Positions 22,767 to 33,688 of a DNA stretch of 64,000 bases are shown here, one piece after another (within the stretch, counting starts at the first letter, position 1; each line of letters begins with the position of its first letter). The DNA is from Clitoria ternatea. Taxonomy: Eukaryota; Streptophyta; Magnoliopsida; Fabales; Fabaceae. Below the pieces are notes generated by a model. It did no database searches. It saw only the letters and a list, made by a program, of their open reading frames with translations, and was not told the origin of the DNA. The stretch covers positions 126,094,001-126,158,000 of the forward strand of contig CM075672.1 of the NCBI GenBank assembly GCA_037962975.1. Reading direction: 5' to 3'. The translations under genes and the position numbers were made by a program.

Positions 22767-23843
22767 ATGAAAGGTAATGGGAGAAACCAACCAGATGGGC
22801 ACGTGGAAGACATCACTGCCCAGGAACAACCAGTGAACAGGCACTTAGCTCTCGAGTCGCCTGTGGAAAGTTCAAGAAGAATGGTGCAGGTTTCAGCACC
22901 AAATCTAAAGGATGAGATGATAAGAAAGCTGAGGGAGGAACTGATGGAATTAAAACGCGTAAGAAAGAGCGTGGAGGAGAGAGCCATGTCTCTGATCAAG
23001 AGAACATATCACACAACCGAGGGAGAAAAATCCTCTACCCCCCAGTATTCAAATATCCCCACATTTGAAGGGAAGGAACAGATCCACAATTCTGATAAGA
23101 GAGTTGTTAAAGGGAAGAGGAAGCTGATGACAGCCTCTCCAGTAACTTATAAGCTCACAATCCCTTTTTCAAGGAGACTTATGAGTGTACGCATCCCTAA
23201 GCACCTACAGACCACTCAACCTCTCTCCATAGAAAAATACAGTGGTGAAACTGATCCTACTAAGCATCTTGATGCTTATATACTCGAAGCTATGTACCTG
23301 GGGGCAGATGAAGATGTCATGTGCAGGATGTTCCCTCGGACTCTTGTTGATGATGCCCTTAGCTGGTTCAGGAAGCTACCATCAGGTTCCATTGACTCAT
23401 GGGAAGAAATGGCAATAGTGTTTGTGGACCACTTTGTCATTTCCAGTGATATTCCCAGAACATCTCATACCTTGGCTCAGGTTAGGCAGGGAAAGCATGA
23501 AACTCTCAAGGACTTCTTGAAGAGGTTTCACAAGGAAGCAGCTGCTGTTCCAAACTTGGCAGAAGCACTTCAATTGCATACAGAAATAGAAGCTTTGCAA
23601 CCAAGCTCTGCTTTTGCCATGTCATTGGCAAAGAATCCTCCAGTGAATTTCGAAGAATTCAAGAGGAAAGCATCCAAGTATGTGAGCATTGAGATGCGCT
23701 TGGAAGCAACAGCGGCAAGAGAGAAATCCCCAACGTTACAATGGAGTGATAAGAGCAGATCCAGATCGGGTTTTTACCAAGAAAGTCTAATGAGTCATAA
23801 CCTTGACTCATCTCTCTTTCTCTCTTTTGTAATTCATAATTAA
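22767..23843 (+). CDS. Gag protein of the gag-only element
   Basis: An open frame of 358 codons from ATG 22767 (MKGNGRNQPDGHVEDITAQE), the only intact retroelement gene of any length here. The first 90 residues are charged and include a likely coiled coil (LREELMELKRVRKSVEERAM). The Retrotrans_gag-like core covers roughly residues 130-320, with SIEKYSGETDPTKHLDAY, PRTLVDDALSWFRKLPSGSI and VRQGKHETLKDFLKRF. It stops at 23843 without a recognisable zinc knuckle; the last residues (SSLFLSFVIHN) look like read-through into non-coding sequence, so the nucleocapsid may have been lost. No protease follows. It would be expected to assemble particles that use enzymes supplied by a related autonomous element (inference). 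Confidence 0.85.
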   Translation: MKGNGRNQPDGHVEDITAQEQPVNRHLALESPVESSRRMVQVSAPNLKDEMIRKLREELMELKRVRKSVEERAMSLIKRTYHTTEGEKSSTPQYSNIPTFEGKEQIHNSDKRVVKGKRKLMTASPVTYKLTIPFSRRLMSVRIPKHLQTTQPLSIEKYSGETDPTKHLDAYILEAMYLGADEDVMCRMFPRTLVDDALSWFRKLPSGSIDSWEEMAIVFVDHFVISSDIPRTSHTLAQVRQGKHETLKDFLKRFHKEAAAVPNLAEALQLHTEIEALQPSSAFAMSLAKNPPVNFEEFKRKASKYVSIEMRLEATAAREKSPTLQWSDKSRSRSGFYQESLMSHNLDSSLFLSFVIHN

Positions 23844-24029
23844 TGAAATACTCTAACTGATTCACCCATTGTCTTCATGATTTTATTTGATGCACAACAC
23901 TGTTGTGACAAGATACTCTCAGGACGGATGATCCTAACAACGGCTCCAAATTGAAGCATAGATGCATAACTCTTTATTCCATAAAGATCAACCAACATGC
24001 AACACCGCTTCACAAACGGAGTCAACAAA

Positions 24030-24800
24030 AACTCCTTGGGGAATTGGTGTCACAGCTATATGCTACACCATACCTACCCTAAGGTACAGAAAACTCCTTG
24101 GGGGGAAAGGATTGGTGTCTCAGCTATATGCTGCACCATACCGACCCTAAGGTCCAGAAAACTCCTTGGGGGGAAAGGATTGGTGTCTCAGCTATATGCT
24201 GCACCATACCGACCCTAAGGTACAGAAAACTCCTTGGGGGGAAAGGATTGGTGTCACAGCTATATGCTGCACCATACCGACCCTAAGGTCCTGCAGGCCG
24301 CCTCTGGAAAGAACTGGTGTCACAGCTAAAGGCTGCACTAATTCGTCCCCAAGGTCCTGCAGGCTTCTTGTGGAAAGAGCTGGTGTCATAGCTATATGCT
24401 GCACTACGCTAACTCCAAAACGCAACCAATTTCTTGCAGGAACAACTGGTGTCACAGCTATATGCTGCACCATACCGCCTCAAAGGAACAACTGTTGTCA
24501 CAGCTATATGCTGCACCATACCGCCTCAAAGGTACAACCAATTTCTTGCAGGAACAATTGGTGTCACAGCTATTTGCTGCACCATACCGCCTCAAAGGTT
24601 TAACCAATTTCTTGCAGGATGAATTGGTGACACAGCTATATGCTGCACCATACGCCTCAAAGGTTTAACCAATTTCTTGTAGGATGAATTGGTGTCACAG
24701 CTATATGCTGCACCCTACTATCTCAAGGGTAAGAACCAACAAAATTCTCACAGGAAGAATCGGTGTCACAAGCTATATGCTGCACCATAGCCATCCTGGA
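24030..24800. repeat. 66-68-bp tandem hairpin array in the gag-only element
   Basis: About thirteen units. Starts of the phrase ggtgtcacagc were read at 24046, 24114, 24182, 24250, 24316, 24382, 24448, 24494, 24560, 24626, 24691 and 24762, giving spacings of mostly 66-68. Each unit has the arms GGTG and CAGC, a 5-base loop (usually TATAT) and the complementary arms GCTG and CACC, with a 3-base bulge on the 5' side. Loop variants include TAAAG and TATTT with the CAGC/GCTG arms kept. Frames left open through the array are not genes. Confidence 0.85.
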
Positions 24801-24981
24801 TTCAACAATTCACATTTGATCAGGAGTTACACTCCGGTCCAAGTACAAAAGGATGAACACTCCATCCAAAGCTTGACTCCGCCTAACTACCAATGTTTTA
24901 CGGAGTATATGAGTAACAAACTCAAGCACTACCCAACAAGTTCAAGTAAGTTCAACACTTGTAAAATTGTACTTCATTGAG

Positions 24982-27385
24982 ATTCCTAAGAGGCCACTCC
25001 GCCTTCTTACGGAATCCAACTCCTTGGAAATTCCTAAGAGGCCACTCCGCCTTCTTACGGAATCCAACCTCTTTGAAATTCCTAAGAGGCTACTCCGCCT
25101 CCTTACGGAATCTACTTGGAAATTCCTAAGAGGCTATTCCGCCTTCTTACGGAATCCAACTCCTTGGAAATTCCTAAGAAGCCATTCCGCCTCCTTACGG
25201 AATTCAACTCCTTGGAGATTCCTAAGAGGCTACTCCGCCTCCTTACGGAATTCAACTCCTTGGAGATTCCTAAGAGGCTACTCCGCCTTCTTACGGAATC
25301 CAACTCCTTGGAGATTCCTAAGAGGCTACTCCGCCTTCTTACGGAATCCAACTCCTTGGAAATTCCTAAGAAGCCATTCCGCCTTCTTACGGAATCCGAC
25401 TCCTTGGAAATTCCTAAGAGGCTACTCCGCCTTCTTATGGAATCCAACCTCATTGGAATTCCTAAGAGGCCACTCCGCCTTCTTACGGAATCCTACTTCA
25501 TTGAAATTCCTAAGAGGCTACTCCGCCTTCTTACGGAATCAACTCCTTGGAAATTCCTGAGGCTATTCCGCCTTCTTACGGAATCCGACTCCTTGGAAAT
25601 TCCTAAGAGGCTACTCCGCCTTCTTACGGAATCCAACTTCTTGGAAATTCCTAAGAGGCTACTCCGCCTTCTTACGGAATCCAACCTCATTGGAATTCCT
25701 AAGAGGCCACTCCGCCTTCTTACGGAATCCTACTTCATTGAAATTCCTAAGAGGCTACTCCTCCTTCTTACGGAATCAACTCCTTGGAAATTCCTAAGAG
25801 GCTATTCCGCCTTCTTACGGAATCTGACTCCTTGGAAATTCCTAAGAGGCCACTCCGCCTTCTTACGGAATCCAACTCCTTGGAAATTCCTAAGAGGCCA
25901 CTCCGCCTTCTTAAGGAATCCAACCTCTTTGAAATTCCTAAGAGGCTACTCAGCCTCCTTACGGAATCTACTTGGAAATTCCTAAGAGGCTATTCCGCCT
26001 TCTTACGGAATCCAACTCCTTGGAAATTCCTAAGAAGCCATTCCGCCTCCTTACGGAATTCAACTCCTTGGAGATTCCTAAGAGGCTACTCCGCCTCCTT
26101 TCGGAATTCAACTCCTTGGAGATTCCTAAGAGGCTACTCCGCCTTCTTACGGAATCCAATTTCATCAAAATTCCTAAGAGGCTATTCCGCCTGCTTACGG
26201 AATCAGTTTCATTGAAATTCCTAAGAGGCCACTCCGCCTTCTTACGGAATCCAACTCATTGAAATTCCTAAGAGGCTACTCCGCCTTCTTACGGAATACA
26301 ACTCATTGGAATTCCTAAAAGGCCACTCCGCCTTCTTACGGAATCCAATCTCATTGAAATTCCTAAGAGGCTACTCCGCCTTCTTACGGAATCTATCTCA
26401 TTAAAATTCCTAAGAGGTTATTCCGCCTTCTTACGGAATCCAATCTCATTGAAATTCCTAAGAGGCTACTCCGCCTCCTTACGGAATTCAACTCCTTGGA
26501 AATTCCTAAGAGGCTACTCCGCCTTCTTACGGAATCTACTTTGAAATTCCTAAGAGGCTACTCCACCTCCTTACGGAATCTACTTTGAAATTCCTAAGAG
26601 GCTACTCCGCCTCCTTACGGAATCTACTTGGAAATTCCTAAGAGGCTACGCCGCCTTCTTACGGAATCTAACTCCTTGGAAATTCCTAAGAGGCTACTCC
26701 GCCTTCTTATGGAATCCAACTCCTTGGAAATTCCTAAGAGGCTATTCCGCCTTCTTACGGAATCCAAACTCCATGGAAATTCCTAAGAGGCTACTCCGCC
26801 TTCTTACGGAATCCAACTCCTTGGAGATTCCTAAGAGGCTACTCCGCCTTCTTACGGAATCCAATTTCATCAAGATTCCTAAGAGGCTATTCCGCCTTCT
26901 TACGGAATCCAACTCCTTGGAGATTCCTAAGAGGCTACTCCGCCTACTTACAGAATCCAATTTCATCAAAATTCCTAAGAGGCTATTCCGCCTGCTTACG
27001 GAATCAGTTTCATTGAAATTCCTAAGAAGTCATTCCGCCTCCTTACGGAATTCAACTCCTTGGAGATTCCTAAGAGGCTACTCCGCCTCTTTACGGAATT
27101 CAACTCCTTGGAGATTCCTAAGAGGCTACTCCGCCTTCTTACGGAATCCAACTCCTTGGAGATTCCTAAGAGGCTATTCCGCCTTCTTACGGAATCCAAC
27201 TCCTTGGAGATTCCTAAGAGGCTACTCCGCCTTCTTATGGAATCCAATTTCATCAAGATTCCTAAGAGGCTATTCCGCCTTCTTACGGAATCCAACTCCT
27301 TGGAGATTCCTAAGAGGCTACTCCGCCTCCTTACGGAATCTACTTTGAAGTTCCTAAGAGGCTATTCCGCCTTCTTATAAAAGCT
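24982..27385. repeat. 48-bp tandem hairpin array in the gag-only element
   Basis: About fifty units of 48 bases (a few of 44-45) run almost without break for 2.4 kb. Each has a 5' arm ATTCCTAAGAGGC, a 6-base loop (TACTCC, CACTCC, TATTCC or CATTCC) and a 3' arm GCCTTCTTACGGAAT. The arms pair over 13 positions with two single-base bulges. A linker CCAACTCCTTGG contains a second small stem, CCAA with TTGG. Because 48 is sixteen codons, several frames stay open on both strands (for example 25116-25985 and 26773-27348); these are by-products of the period. Confidence 0.92.
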
Positions 27386-27437
27386 AAACTTAAGTGTTAT
27401 AGCTCATTACAGTGACTCCGCCAGTCACTATAACAAG

Positions 27438-27449
27438 CTAGGGGGCATA
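27438..27449 (+). promoter_or_regulatory. Polypurine tract of the gag-only element
   Basis: ctagggggcata ends exactly at the 3' LTR start (TGATCCGG at 27450). This confirms the plus-strand orientation shown by the PBS and gag. Confidence 0.7.
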
Positions 27450-28397
27450 TGATCCGGTCCTAACACCGGCCCCCAAGAGCATGGATTTAATGCTTTGCCA
27501 GGTCAGCATTTCGAACGAGGTAAATACGCTTCAAATACGGAGTATATACGACAAAGGCAAAGTAACTCCGCCTAGGCATGTCACTCCGCCAAGGCATGAC
27601 ACTCCGCCTAGGCATGTTACCCTGCCAAGGGTCATAACTCCGCCAAGGCATGTAACGCCGCCAGAATGCACATTACTCCGCCAAGCCAAAGGCTCAATAC
27701 TGGCGGAATGTTGAACTTCCCATACTGCATAGCGAACCCATACTCACAACCCCGGCACGAGGTTGACTCTGTCTTGAGAGGTTAATAATGGGAATCACGC
27801 TGTCACGCATAAAGGGGAATAACAATAAAATAATAAAGCATTCACGCTTCCCAAGTAAGTGGAAATACCTACTACAATAACGGTGCTCGTGAACGACACA
27901 GGGACCCACTGTCTTTCTTGCTTTATGCTAGAAAACAAGGAACGGGCCCTACCAATAATGGAGCACCAGTAACAGGTATATAAACCTCAGCAAAAAGGTA
28001 TACGGGGGCTCTCCCCCCATTTCTGAACCTTACTCTCTCTTACTTGCATAATTCTCTCTGATCGTCTTTCTAAGTCTTAAAGTATTCTGAAATACTGACT
28101 TGAGCGTCGGAGAATAATTGCAGGTACCACCCCAAATCGGGTCAAGGCTGAGAGGACTCCTCCAGGCGGACTGGGACACCGCCCCAGCGTATACTGCACT
28201 CCGTGTCAAGGCATAGAAGGCAATTCCAGGCGGACTACTATATCGCCGTAGAGTGAGTTACACTCCGCCCCAGTGTGGTCCAGACTCCGCCTCAACACAC
28301 GAAAACACTCCACATCTGAACATTTACGCGCATCGCTTTGTATCAGATTGAGCTGTTTCAGGATCATAACTTTACACCCCCCGTAAAGGACGGATCA
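27450..28397 (+). repeat. Gag-only element 3' LTR
   Basis: 948 bases, the same length as the 5' LTR and nearly identical to it. Differences seen include catggatttaa for catggctttaa, cgacaaagg for cgacgaagg, gtaact for ataact, gcacatt for gcatatt, ccaaagg for ccatagg and cttgcata for cttgtata. The TATA-like box recurs at 27977-27984. The tttgg duplication follows at 28398. Confidence 0.92.
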
Positions 28398-28402
28398 TTT
28401 GG

Positions 28403-29628
28403 CAATCCTCATTCCATTGCCCGGGTTGGTTTTTGCGGAGCAACTTGAAAATCAGCTCGCAGGTTGCTGTCATTTGGGAAATAAATCGGGCAATATAGTT
28501 CAACCTTCCTAGAAACCCTCGGACTTCCTTTTCTGTACGAGGAGGAGGCATTTCCAGAATCTCCTTGACCTTGTCAGGATCAACCTCTATCCCTTTTTCG
28601 CTTACAATGAATCCTAACAGTTTACCAGATTTCACACCAAAGGTGCATTTGGCCAGATTCAGTCTAAGCTTAAATTTCCTTAACCGTTCGAAGAGCTTTC
28701 TCAGATCAGTAATGTGTCCTTTCTCGGACCTGGACTTAGCGATGATATCATCCACGTAGACTTCTATTTCTTTGTGCATCATGTCATGGAAGAGAGTCAC
28801 CATCGCCCTTTGATAGGTTGCTCCAGCATTTTTCAATCCGATGGACATCACTTTGTAGCAAAAGGTGCCCCATAAAGTGATAAATGTGGTCTTCTCCATA
28901 TCTTCAGGTTCCATCTTGATCTGATTATACCCCTAAAATCCATCCATAAATGAAAAGATAGAGTGTTAAGCTGTATTATCTACTAATAAGTCGATCTATG
29001 GTAGGGTAAAGTCATCTTTAGGGCTGGCCCGATTCAAGTCTCGGTAGTCCACACACATCCTCACTTTCCCGTCTTTCTTCGGAACGTGGACTATGTTTGC
29101 TACCCATTGAGGATATTTAGCTACGGCTAGGAAACCAACATCAAATTGGTTCTTAACTTTGTCTTTAATCTTAAGGAGCATTTCTGGTTTCATTCGTCGT
29201 AGCTTTTGTTTGATCGGCGGACATTCTGGCTTTAAAGGCAACCTTTGTTCCACGATGCTGTTATCCAAACCCGGCATATCTTAATATGACCATGCAAAAA
29301 TGTCCCGAAACTCCCTAAGCAACTTAATCAGTTCTTCTCGCCGCTCTTTGCTTAGGAAGGTGCCAATCTTGACCTCCTTAACCTCTCCTTCGTCCCCCAG
29401 GTTAATGGTTTCAACCTTTTCCTGATCGGGTTGAATTTCCTTATCCTCCTGCTCCAATAACCTTGTCAACTTGGGCGAAGGTTCAAAGTCTTCCTTACTT
29501 TCTTCATCAGCATAATCATTTGGATAATCAGAATCGTGAAACAAAATCGAGTTCTCATTACTCTCAGAGGAATCACTTTTGGATCTACATTTTATTGTAT
29601 TATAGCGAATGAAAAAGAAAACAAGCAA
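28403..29628 (-). pseudogene. Ogre reverse transcriptase
   Basis: Read on minus from 29628. An acidic lead-in (SDSSESNENSILFHDSDYP) and LLREFRDIFAWSY come before the RT proper: KYPQWVANIVHVPKKDGKVR, MCVDYRDLNRASPKDDFTLP, GYNQIKMEPEDMEKTTF, the catalytic EVYVDDIIAKSR (near 28760) and RGFLGRLNYIARFISQMT. The catalytic YVDD is intact, but stops occur near 29279, 28990, 28958 and 28932. At 28402 the frame is cut by the gag-only element and resumes at 21750 in the RNase H. Confidence 0.85.
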
Positions 29629-29845
29629 GTGAAAGGCCCAAGTAAAAAGATATCAAGCAAAATGAGATATTAGAATCTGACAGTGTTCATTAACTAAATA
29701 AACAAACAAGTTTTTGCCTTTATTACAAAAGAGGTCCCAAAGCCTTAGGCATAGCAGAGGGACCAACAAGTCATAAAAAATATTATTACTTTGACAAAAC
29801 GTTTAGAATCGTAGGGAACTCCATGATCTCCCAGTTACTCAATTC

Positions 29846-30256
29846 CTAATTCAGTGGGCAAGCATACACAAACCCAGCATTACTGTTGAGATCATCTTCA
29901 ATCATGGCCACTTGATCAGGAAGCATTATCCTTACACTCCGGAAGCTCTGGTAAAGGTCACAAATGGGGATTCCTGCGGTGTTGAGTTCCCGACCAGTAA
30001 GACGAGAAATCCTTCTTTCTCTTCTCGCTTCCCCTACCCTCTTTCTGTTTGCGGCCATGGGTCGGTATCCCAGGCCATATCTGTCCTTATTTTTTGGGAG
30101 GCACACAGGTTGGACTCTCCCTTCCAATTCTCGCCCCAGCTCTTTCCCTGGCTCGTATCCTTCCCGTAACATTGCTCTCGCCATCGCTAGAGCCATATTT
30201 TGGAAGGATGTCCTTACAAAGCTTTTCTTTCTGTGAGTTGTATTGGCTATCTCCAA
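29846..30256 (-). pseudogene. Ogre G-patch-like segment between protease and RT
   Basis: On minus, MLREGYEPGKELGRELEGR followed by NKDRYGLGYRP resembles the glycine-rich G-patch found between protease and RT in Tat-lineage elements, where it is presumed to bind nucleic acid. It reads 136 codons to a stop at 29846. The expected glycines are partly lost. It sits in the expected order between the protease (30299) and the RT (29628). The assignment rests on position and the short motif only. Confidence 0.55.
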
Positions 30257-30298
30257 AGCCTAGAATGAGGTCTCGAGAGCTTCCTCAGCTGCTTCGAT

Positions 30299-31141
30299 CT
30301 ATGAGGTAGTGACAGGCTTGCTGACCAAGAGGTCTTCTTCCCCGGAAACAATCACTAATTTGTTATCGATGACAAATTTTAGTTTCTGATGCAGCATGGA
30401 GGGGATCACCCTGACCGAATGGATCCACGGTTGTCCTAGCAAACAACTGTAGGCAGGTGTGATATCCATGACTTGAAAGAGAGCTTGAAAGGTGTATGGT
30501 CCAACCTGTATCGGTAGTTCAATCTCCCCCATGACCTCCCGGCGAGTCACGTCAAAAGCCCGCACCACCATGGAACTTGGTCTCTTGTGCGTCCCATCGA
30601 AAGGCAACTTTGCTAATGTAGACTTTGGCATCACGTTGAGGGATAAGCCATTATTGATAAGTACCTTTGCTAAGATATGGTCGTGGCGCTTCACGGAAAT
30701 ATGAAGGGCTTTGTTATGCCGCCTTCCTTCCGCAGGTACCTCGTCATCCGTAAAGGTCAAATAATTATTAGCGACTATGTGCCCCACTATGCCTTTAAAT
30801 TTATCAACGGGCAAGTCATGCTTGACGTGTGCCTCACTTAACACTTTCATTAATGTGTTCCGGTGAAGTTCGGAACTCATCAACAAGGACAACAAAGAGA
30901 TTTTGGCCGGAGTGTGGTTTAATTGATCCAACACTTGATACTCACTATGGCAAATGAATTTCAAAATCTCTTGGGCTTCTTCCTCAGTTACAGCCTTTTT
31001 TGCCTCGCCGGTGGTCCCTTCCTTTCCTGCCTTGATCTCCCCAACAGTTTTGTCAAGTTTCACCTCTGGAGGAACATATACCCTTCTGCTTCGAGTCATG
31101 CCACTGACCCCGGTAATATTTGTAATAGAGGATGATGGCAT
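30299..31141 (-). pseudogene. Ogre aspartic protease region
   Basis: On minus, 280 codons from 31141. The N-terminal part has RSRRVYVPPEVKLDK and EEAQEILKFICHSEYQVLDQL. The retropepsin core follows: HNKALHISVKRHDHILAKVL, the active-site region INNGLSLNVMPKSTL and AYSCLLGQPWIHS. In Tat-lineage proteins the active site normally carries Asp (DNGSSLN type); here it is Asn (NNG), which would abolish cleavage. The protease normally cuts the gag-pol polyprotein. The reading frame is open, so the Asp to Asn change is the clearest defect. Confidence 0.75.
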
Positions 31142-31170
31142 AGAATCAACCGTCTCGAAGCTGGTAACGA

Positions 31171-33352
31171 TTACCTCTGTATTGTATTTCTATGGTACGG
31201 CTCCTTGAAAGGGAACAGGGTTGGTGCTTGCACTATAATGACAGTTTTGGCAAGAGCTGGAGCTGTCGGCATGTTTTTATTGTAGAATATGACCAAGGGC
31301 TTTGGAGCTTGTACCCTGGTCTGTTCTTGTATCATATTTACTCTGCCTCCATGGTGCCTACAAACCTCTACAGTATGACTGTCCATAAGTTCTTGAAGGG
31401 TTCTTCGGAAGCCTTATTGCTTCATAGATTGGTCATTATTGCATTCCTCATCCTATGAGCCTTCTATCAATCCCCTCTCAAGCAGGTAGGAGTGAATTAT
31501 CTCTAAAGGCATTTTTATGTCACCAACTTCCAAAATACAGTCTTTATCTTCCTCGACAGCATTGACTCCTGCCCCTCCGTGGTTGGGTAAAGGGTTGGTT
31601 GATACATTCGGGCTCCCCTCACGAAAGCTTATCTAGTCGGCCCTGATTAGATCCCTTACTTTAAACTTCAAAGCTAGGCAATTCTTTGTGGAATGCCCCG
31701 GTGTGCCAGCGTGGTAATCACACCGCGCATTTGGATCGTATCCTCTAGGGTAAGGCAATTGAATTGGCCTCGGAGGACAGGGCACTACCAAAGTATTTTT
31801 GATGAGGTGAGGTAGGAGCTCGGTGTAGGTCATAGGGATAGGATCGAACTGTATCTGGGTACGGTCATTGTTCAGCCTTCTTGAGTTTAGATTTGGTGGT
31901 TGGTTTACTTGTGGCGGTTATAAGGTGCTTGTGGTGGTATTGGTGGTCGTATAACAAGTGGACGGAAGTGAGGTGGATTTGGATTTTGAACTGCAGCTAC
32001 ATATGGGTATGACATGTGTGAATGGGCTGGTGGAAATATGACAGGGATAAACGGCCTTATTTGGTTTCTCTTTTAGTCGTAAGAGACGGCGTTAGTTTCT
32101 CCATCTCTTCTTCTGCCTTCCCCTGTTGTTGGTCTCTTTACCGTGCCTGCCCTAGACGGGCCTCGGATAATCTTTCCAGTTCTTATTCCATTCTCTATTC
32201 TTTCTTCGATAGTGACAATATCAGAGAAATGAGATGAAACGCTTCTAATCATCCTATCATTGAAGGGAGATTAGAGCGTGTCGATGAACATGGAAAATAC
32301 TTCTTTTTCTGATAAGGGAGGGTCGACCTGTGCGGCCACTTTGTGCCAACGTTGTGCGTATTCTTTGAATGTCTCGGCTTCCTTTTTCGTCATGTTTTAC
32401 AATTGCACCCTGTCTGGTGCCATGTCCAAGTTGTATTTGTATTGCTTCATGAAAGCATTAGCCAGGTCTTTCCATAGCATATACGTGACCGCTCAAGGTG
32501 AGTATACCATGGAAGTGAGGCCCCAGCCAAGCTGTCTTGGAAGCAATGAATAAGCAATTGGTCATTGGATGCGTATGATGCCATTTTTTGATAGTACATG
32601 GTGAGATGATTCTTTGGGCAGGTTAACCCTCGGTATTTGTCGAATTCTGGCACCTTGAATTTAGGAGGGATGATGATGTCCGGGATTAAGCAAAGTTCCG
32701 TGGCACTTCCCAACCCAAAACCTTTTGATCCTTCCATTGCCCTTAATCTCCTTTCAAGGACCTCTATCCTTCCTTCTTGGATGGCTACAGTGCCACCGGG
32801 ACCAGCAGCGACACGAGGATCTGTGTACCCATAAGGTTATTGTATATGCGTAGCTATATAAGAGTGGTTTACTGGGTCTACAAGGACCTGTGGTCGGGTG
32901 GTGGTTTGGGTCGCGTAGGCAGGCTGTGTAAGGTAGGCTTGGATGGGTTGTGTTTGACCTTGGGTTGTACAGAATTCACGACAGGGTGGTATGTTTGGTT
33001 GAACAGAGTGAGGATCTTGGTAGTTCGGGTATGTTTGTGGCCTGGTATGGAGAGGAGGAAAATAGCCCAGAGGCAAGCCATATAATGGGAAGGGGATAAC
33101 ATTGCTATCCGCATCTATGAAGGTATGTTGTTGGGTATCAGCGGGGTTTGGCCTTCTAATATGAACGGTGAGGGGAGGTGTCGTAGGATTAGGGCCCTGT
33201 TCCCCAGCTGGACCAGGAGAGTGTCGTGGAGTAGGTGGTTTTTGTCTGGTGTCTTCAACATTGGTAGAGGAACCCCCTTCCGTGACCCTCTTTTCCAAAA
33301 GCTTGGCCATCTCGGCTATTTGTTCCTTCAGTTGACTGAGCTTAGCTCTCAA
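31171..33352 (-). pseudogene. Ogre gag, broken by stops and frameshifts
   Basis: Read on minus from 33352. A coiled coil (LSQLKEQIAEMAKLLEKR) leads into a Pro/Thr/Gln-rich stretch, then a capsid core with PKFKVPEFDKYRGLTCPKNH and DQLLIHCFQDSLAGASLPWY (about 32650-32500). After a frameshift it continues with TFKEYAQRWHKVAAQVDPPL and FNDRMIRSV. A zinc-knuckle-like DYHAGTPGHSTKNC is at about 31720-31675. A TAA near 32837, frameshift(s) near 32450 and further stops near 32240, 31900 and 31633 break it. Downstream pieces (31386-31171) link to the protease. Confidence 0.75.
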
Positions 33353-33688
33353 ACTCTCATTTTCTTATTCTATTTTTGTCATGAGTTTCTTTCTGAGCTT
33401 GGTCTCATAAGGATGTTTACCCGTAATGTCTAAAGGAACATGGAGATTTGTTAGCAAAAAGAAAATAAACGGTTAATAGAAATGATAAAAGGAAGAAAGA
33501 TGTTACGCGGGACGCGATTCGAGATTTAGTGCGTGCTCTCTGACTGTTCCTCAGAGCATCACATTTAAAAGTACTAGGTAAAGCAGTAAAACAAAAATTA
33601 ACATGAAACAATTGTGGAGGCAAAATACTTCATCATTTCATACTTCCATAAAGATACAATGTCACCGTAGACGTTTGATTACAACATT

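Larger units (their letters stand above)
21751..28397 (+). mobile_element. Gag-only (TR-GAG-like) non-autonomous LTR retrotransposon with tandem arrays
   Basis: TGATCCGGTCC starts both LTRs and ...GGATCA ends them. The target duplication tttgg is perfect (21746-21750 and 28398-28402). Layout: LTR, PBS, one intact gag, a 66-68-bp array, a 48-bp array, purine tract, LTR. Nothing resembling protease, RT, RNase H or integrase occurs in the 3.6 kb between gag and the second LTR. About six differences were seen between the two 948-base LTRs, so insertion is recent relative to its host Ogre. Terminal-repeat elements with only gag (TR-GAGs) are known in plants; I do not know whether this family with its arrays has been described. 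Confidence 0.88.

Noticed and set aside
24166..24603. Repetitive ORFs in the 66-68-bp array
   Set aside because: Overlapping open frames of the same repeat in different phases. They reflect the absence of stops in the unit and not coding selection.
25116..25985. Long repetitive ORFs in the 48-bp array, on both strands, that look like a leucine/arginine repeat protein
   Set aside because: The period is sixteen codons, so any stop-free frame stays open along the array. Several frames and both strands are open at once, and units with 44-45 bases break them. No start context or family signal.
24030..27385. CRISPR array
   Set aside because: Units are contiguous without unique spacers, the surroundings are plant retrotransposons, and there are no cas genes.
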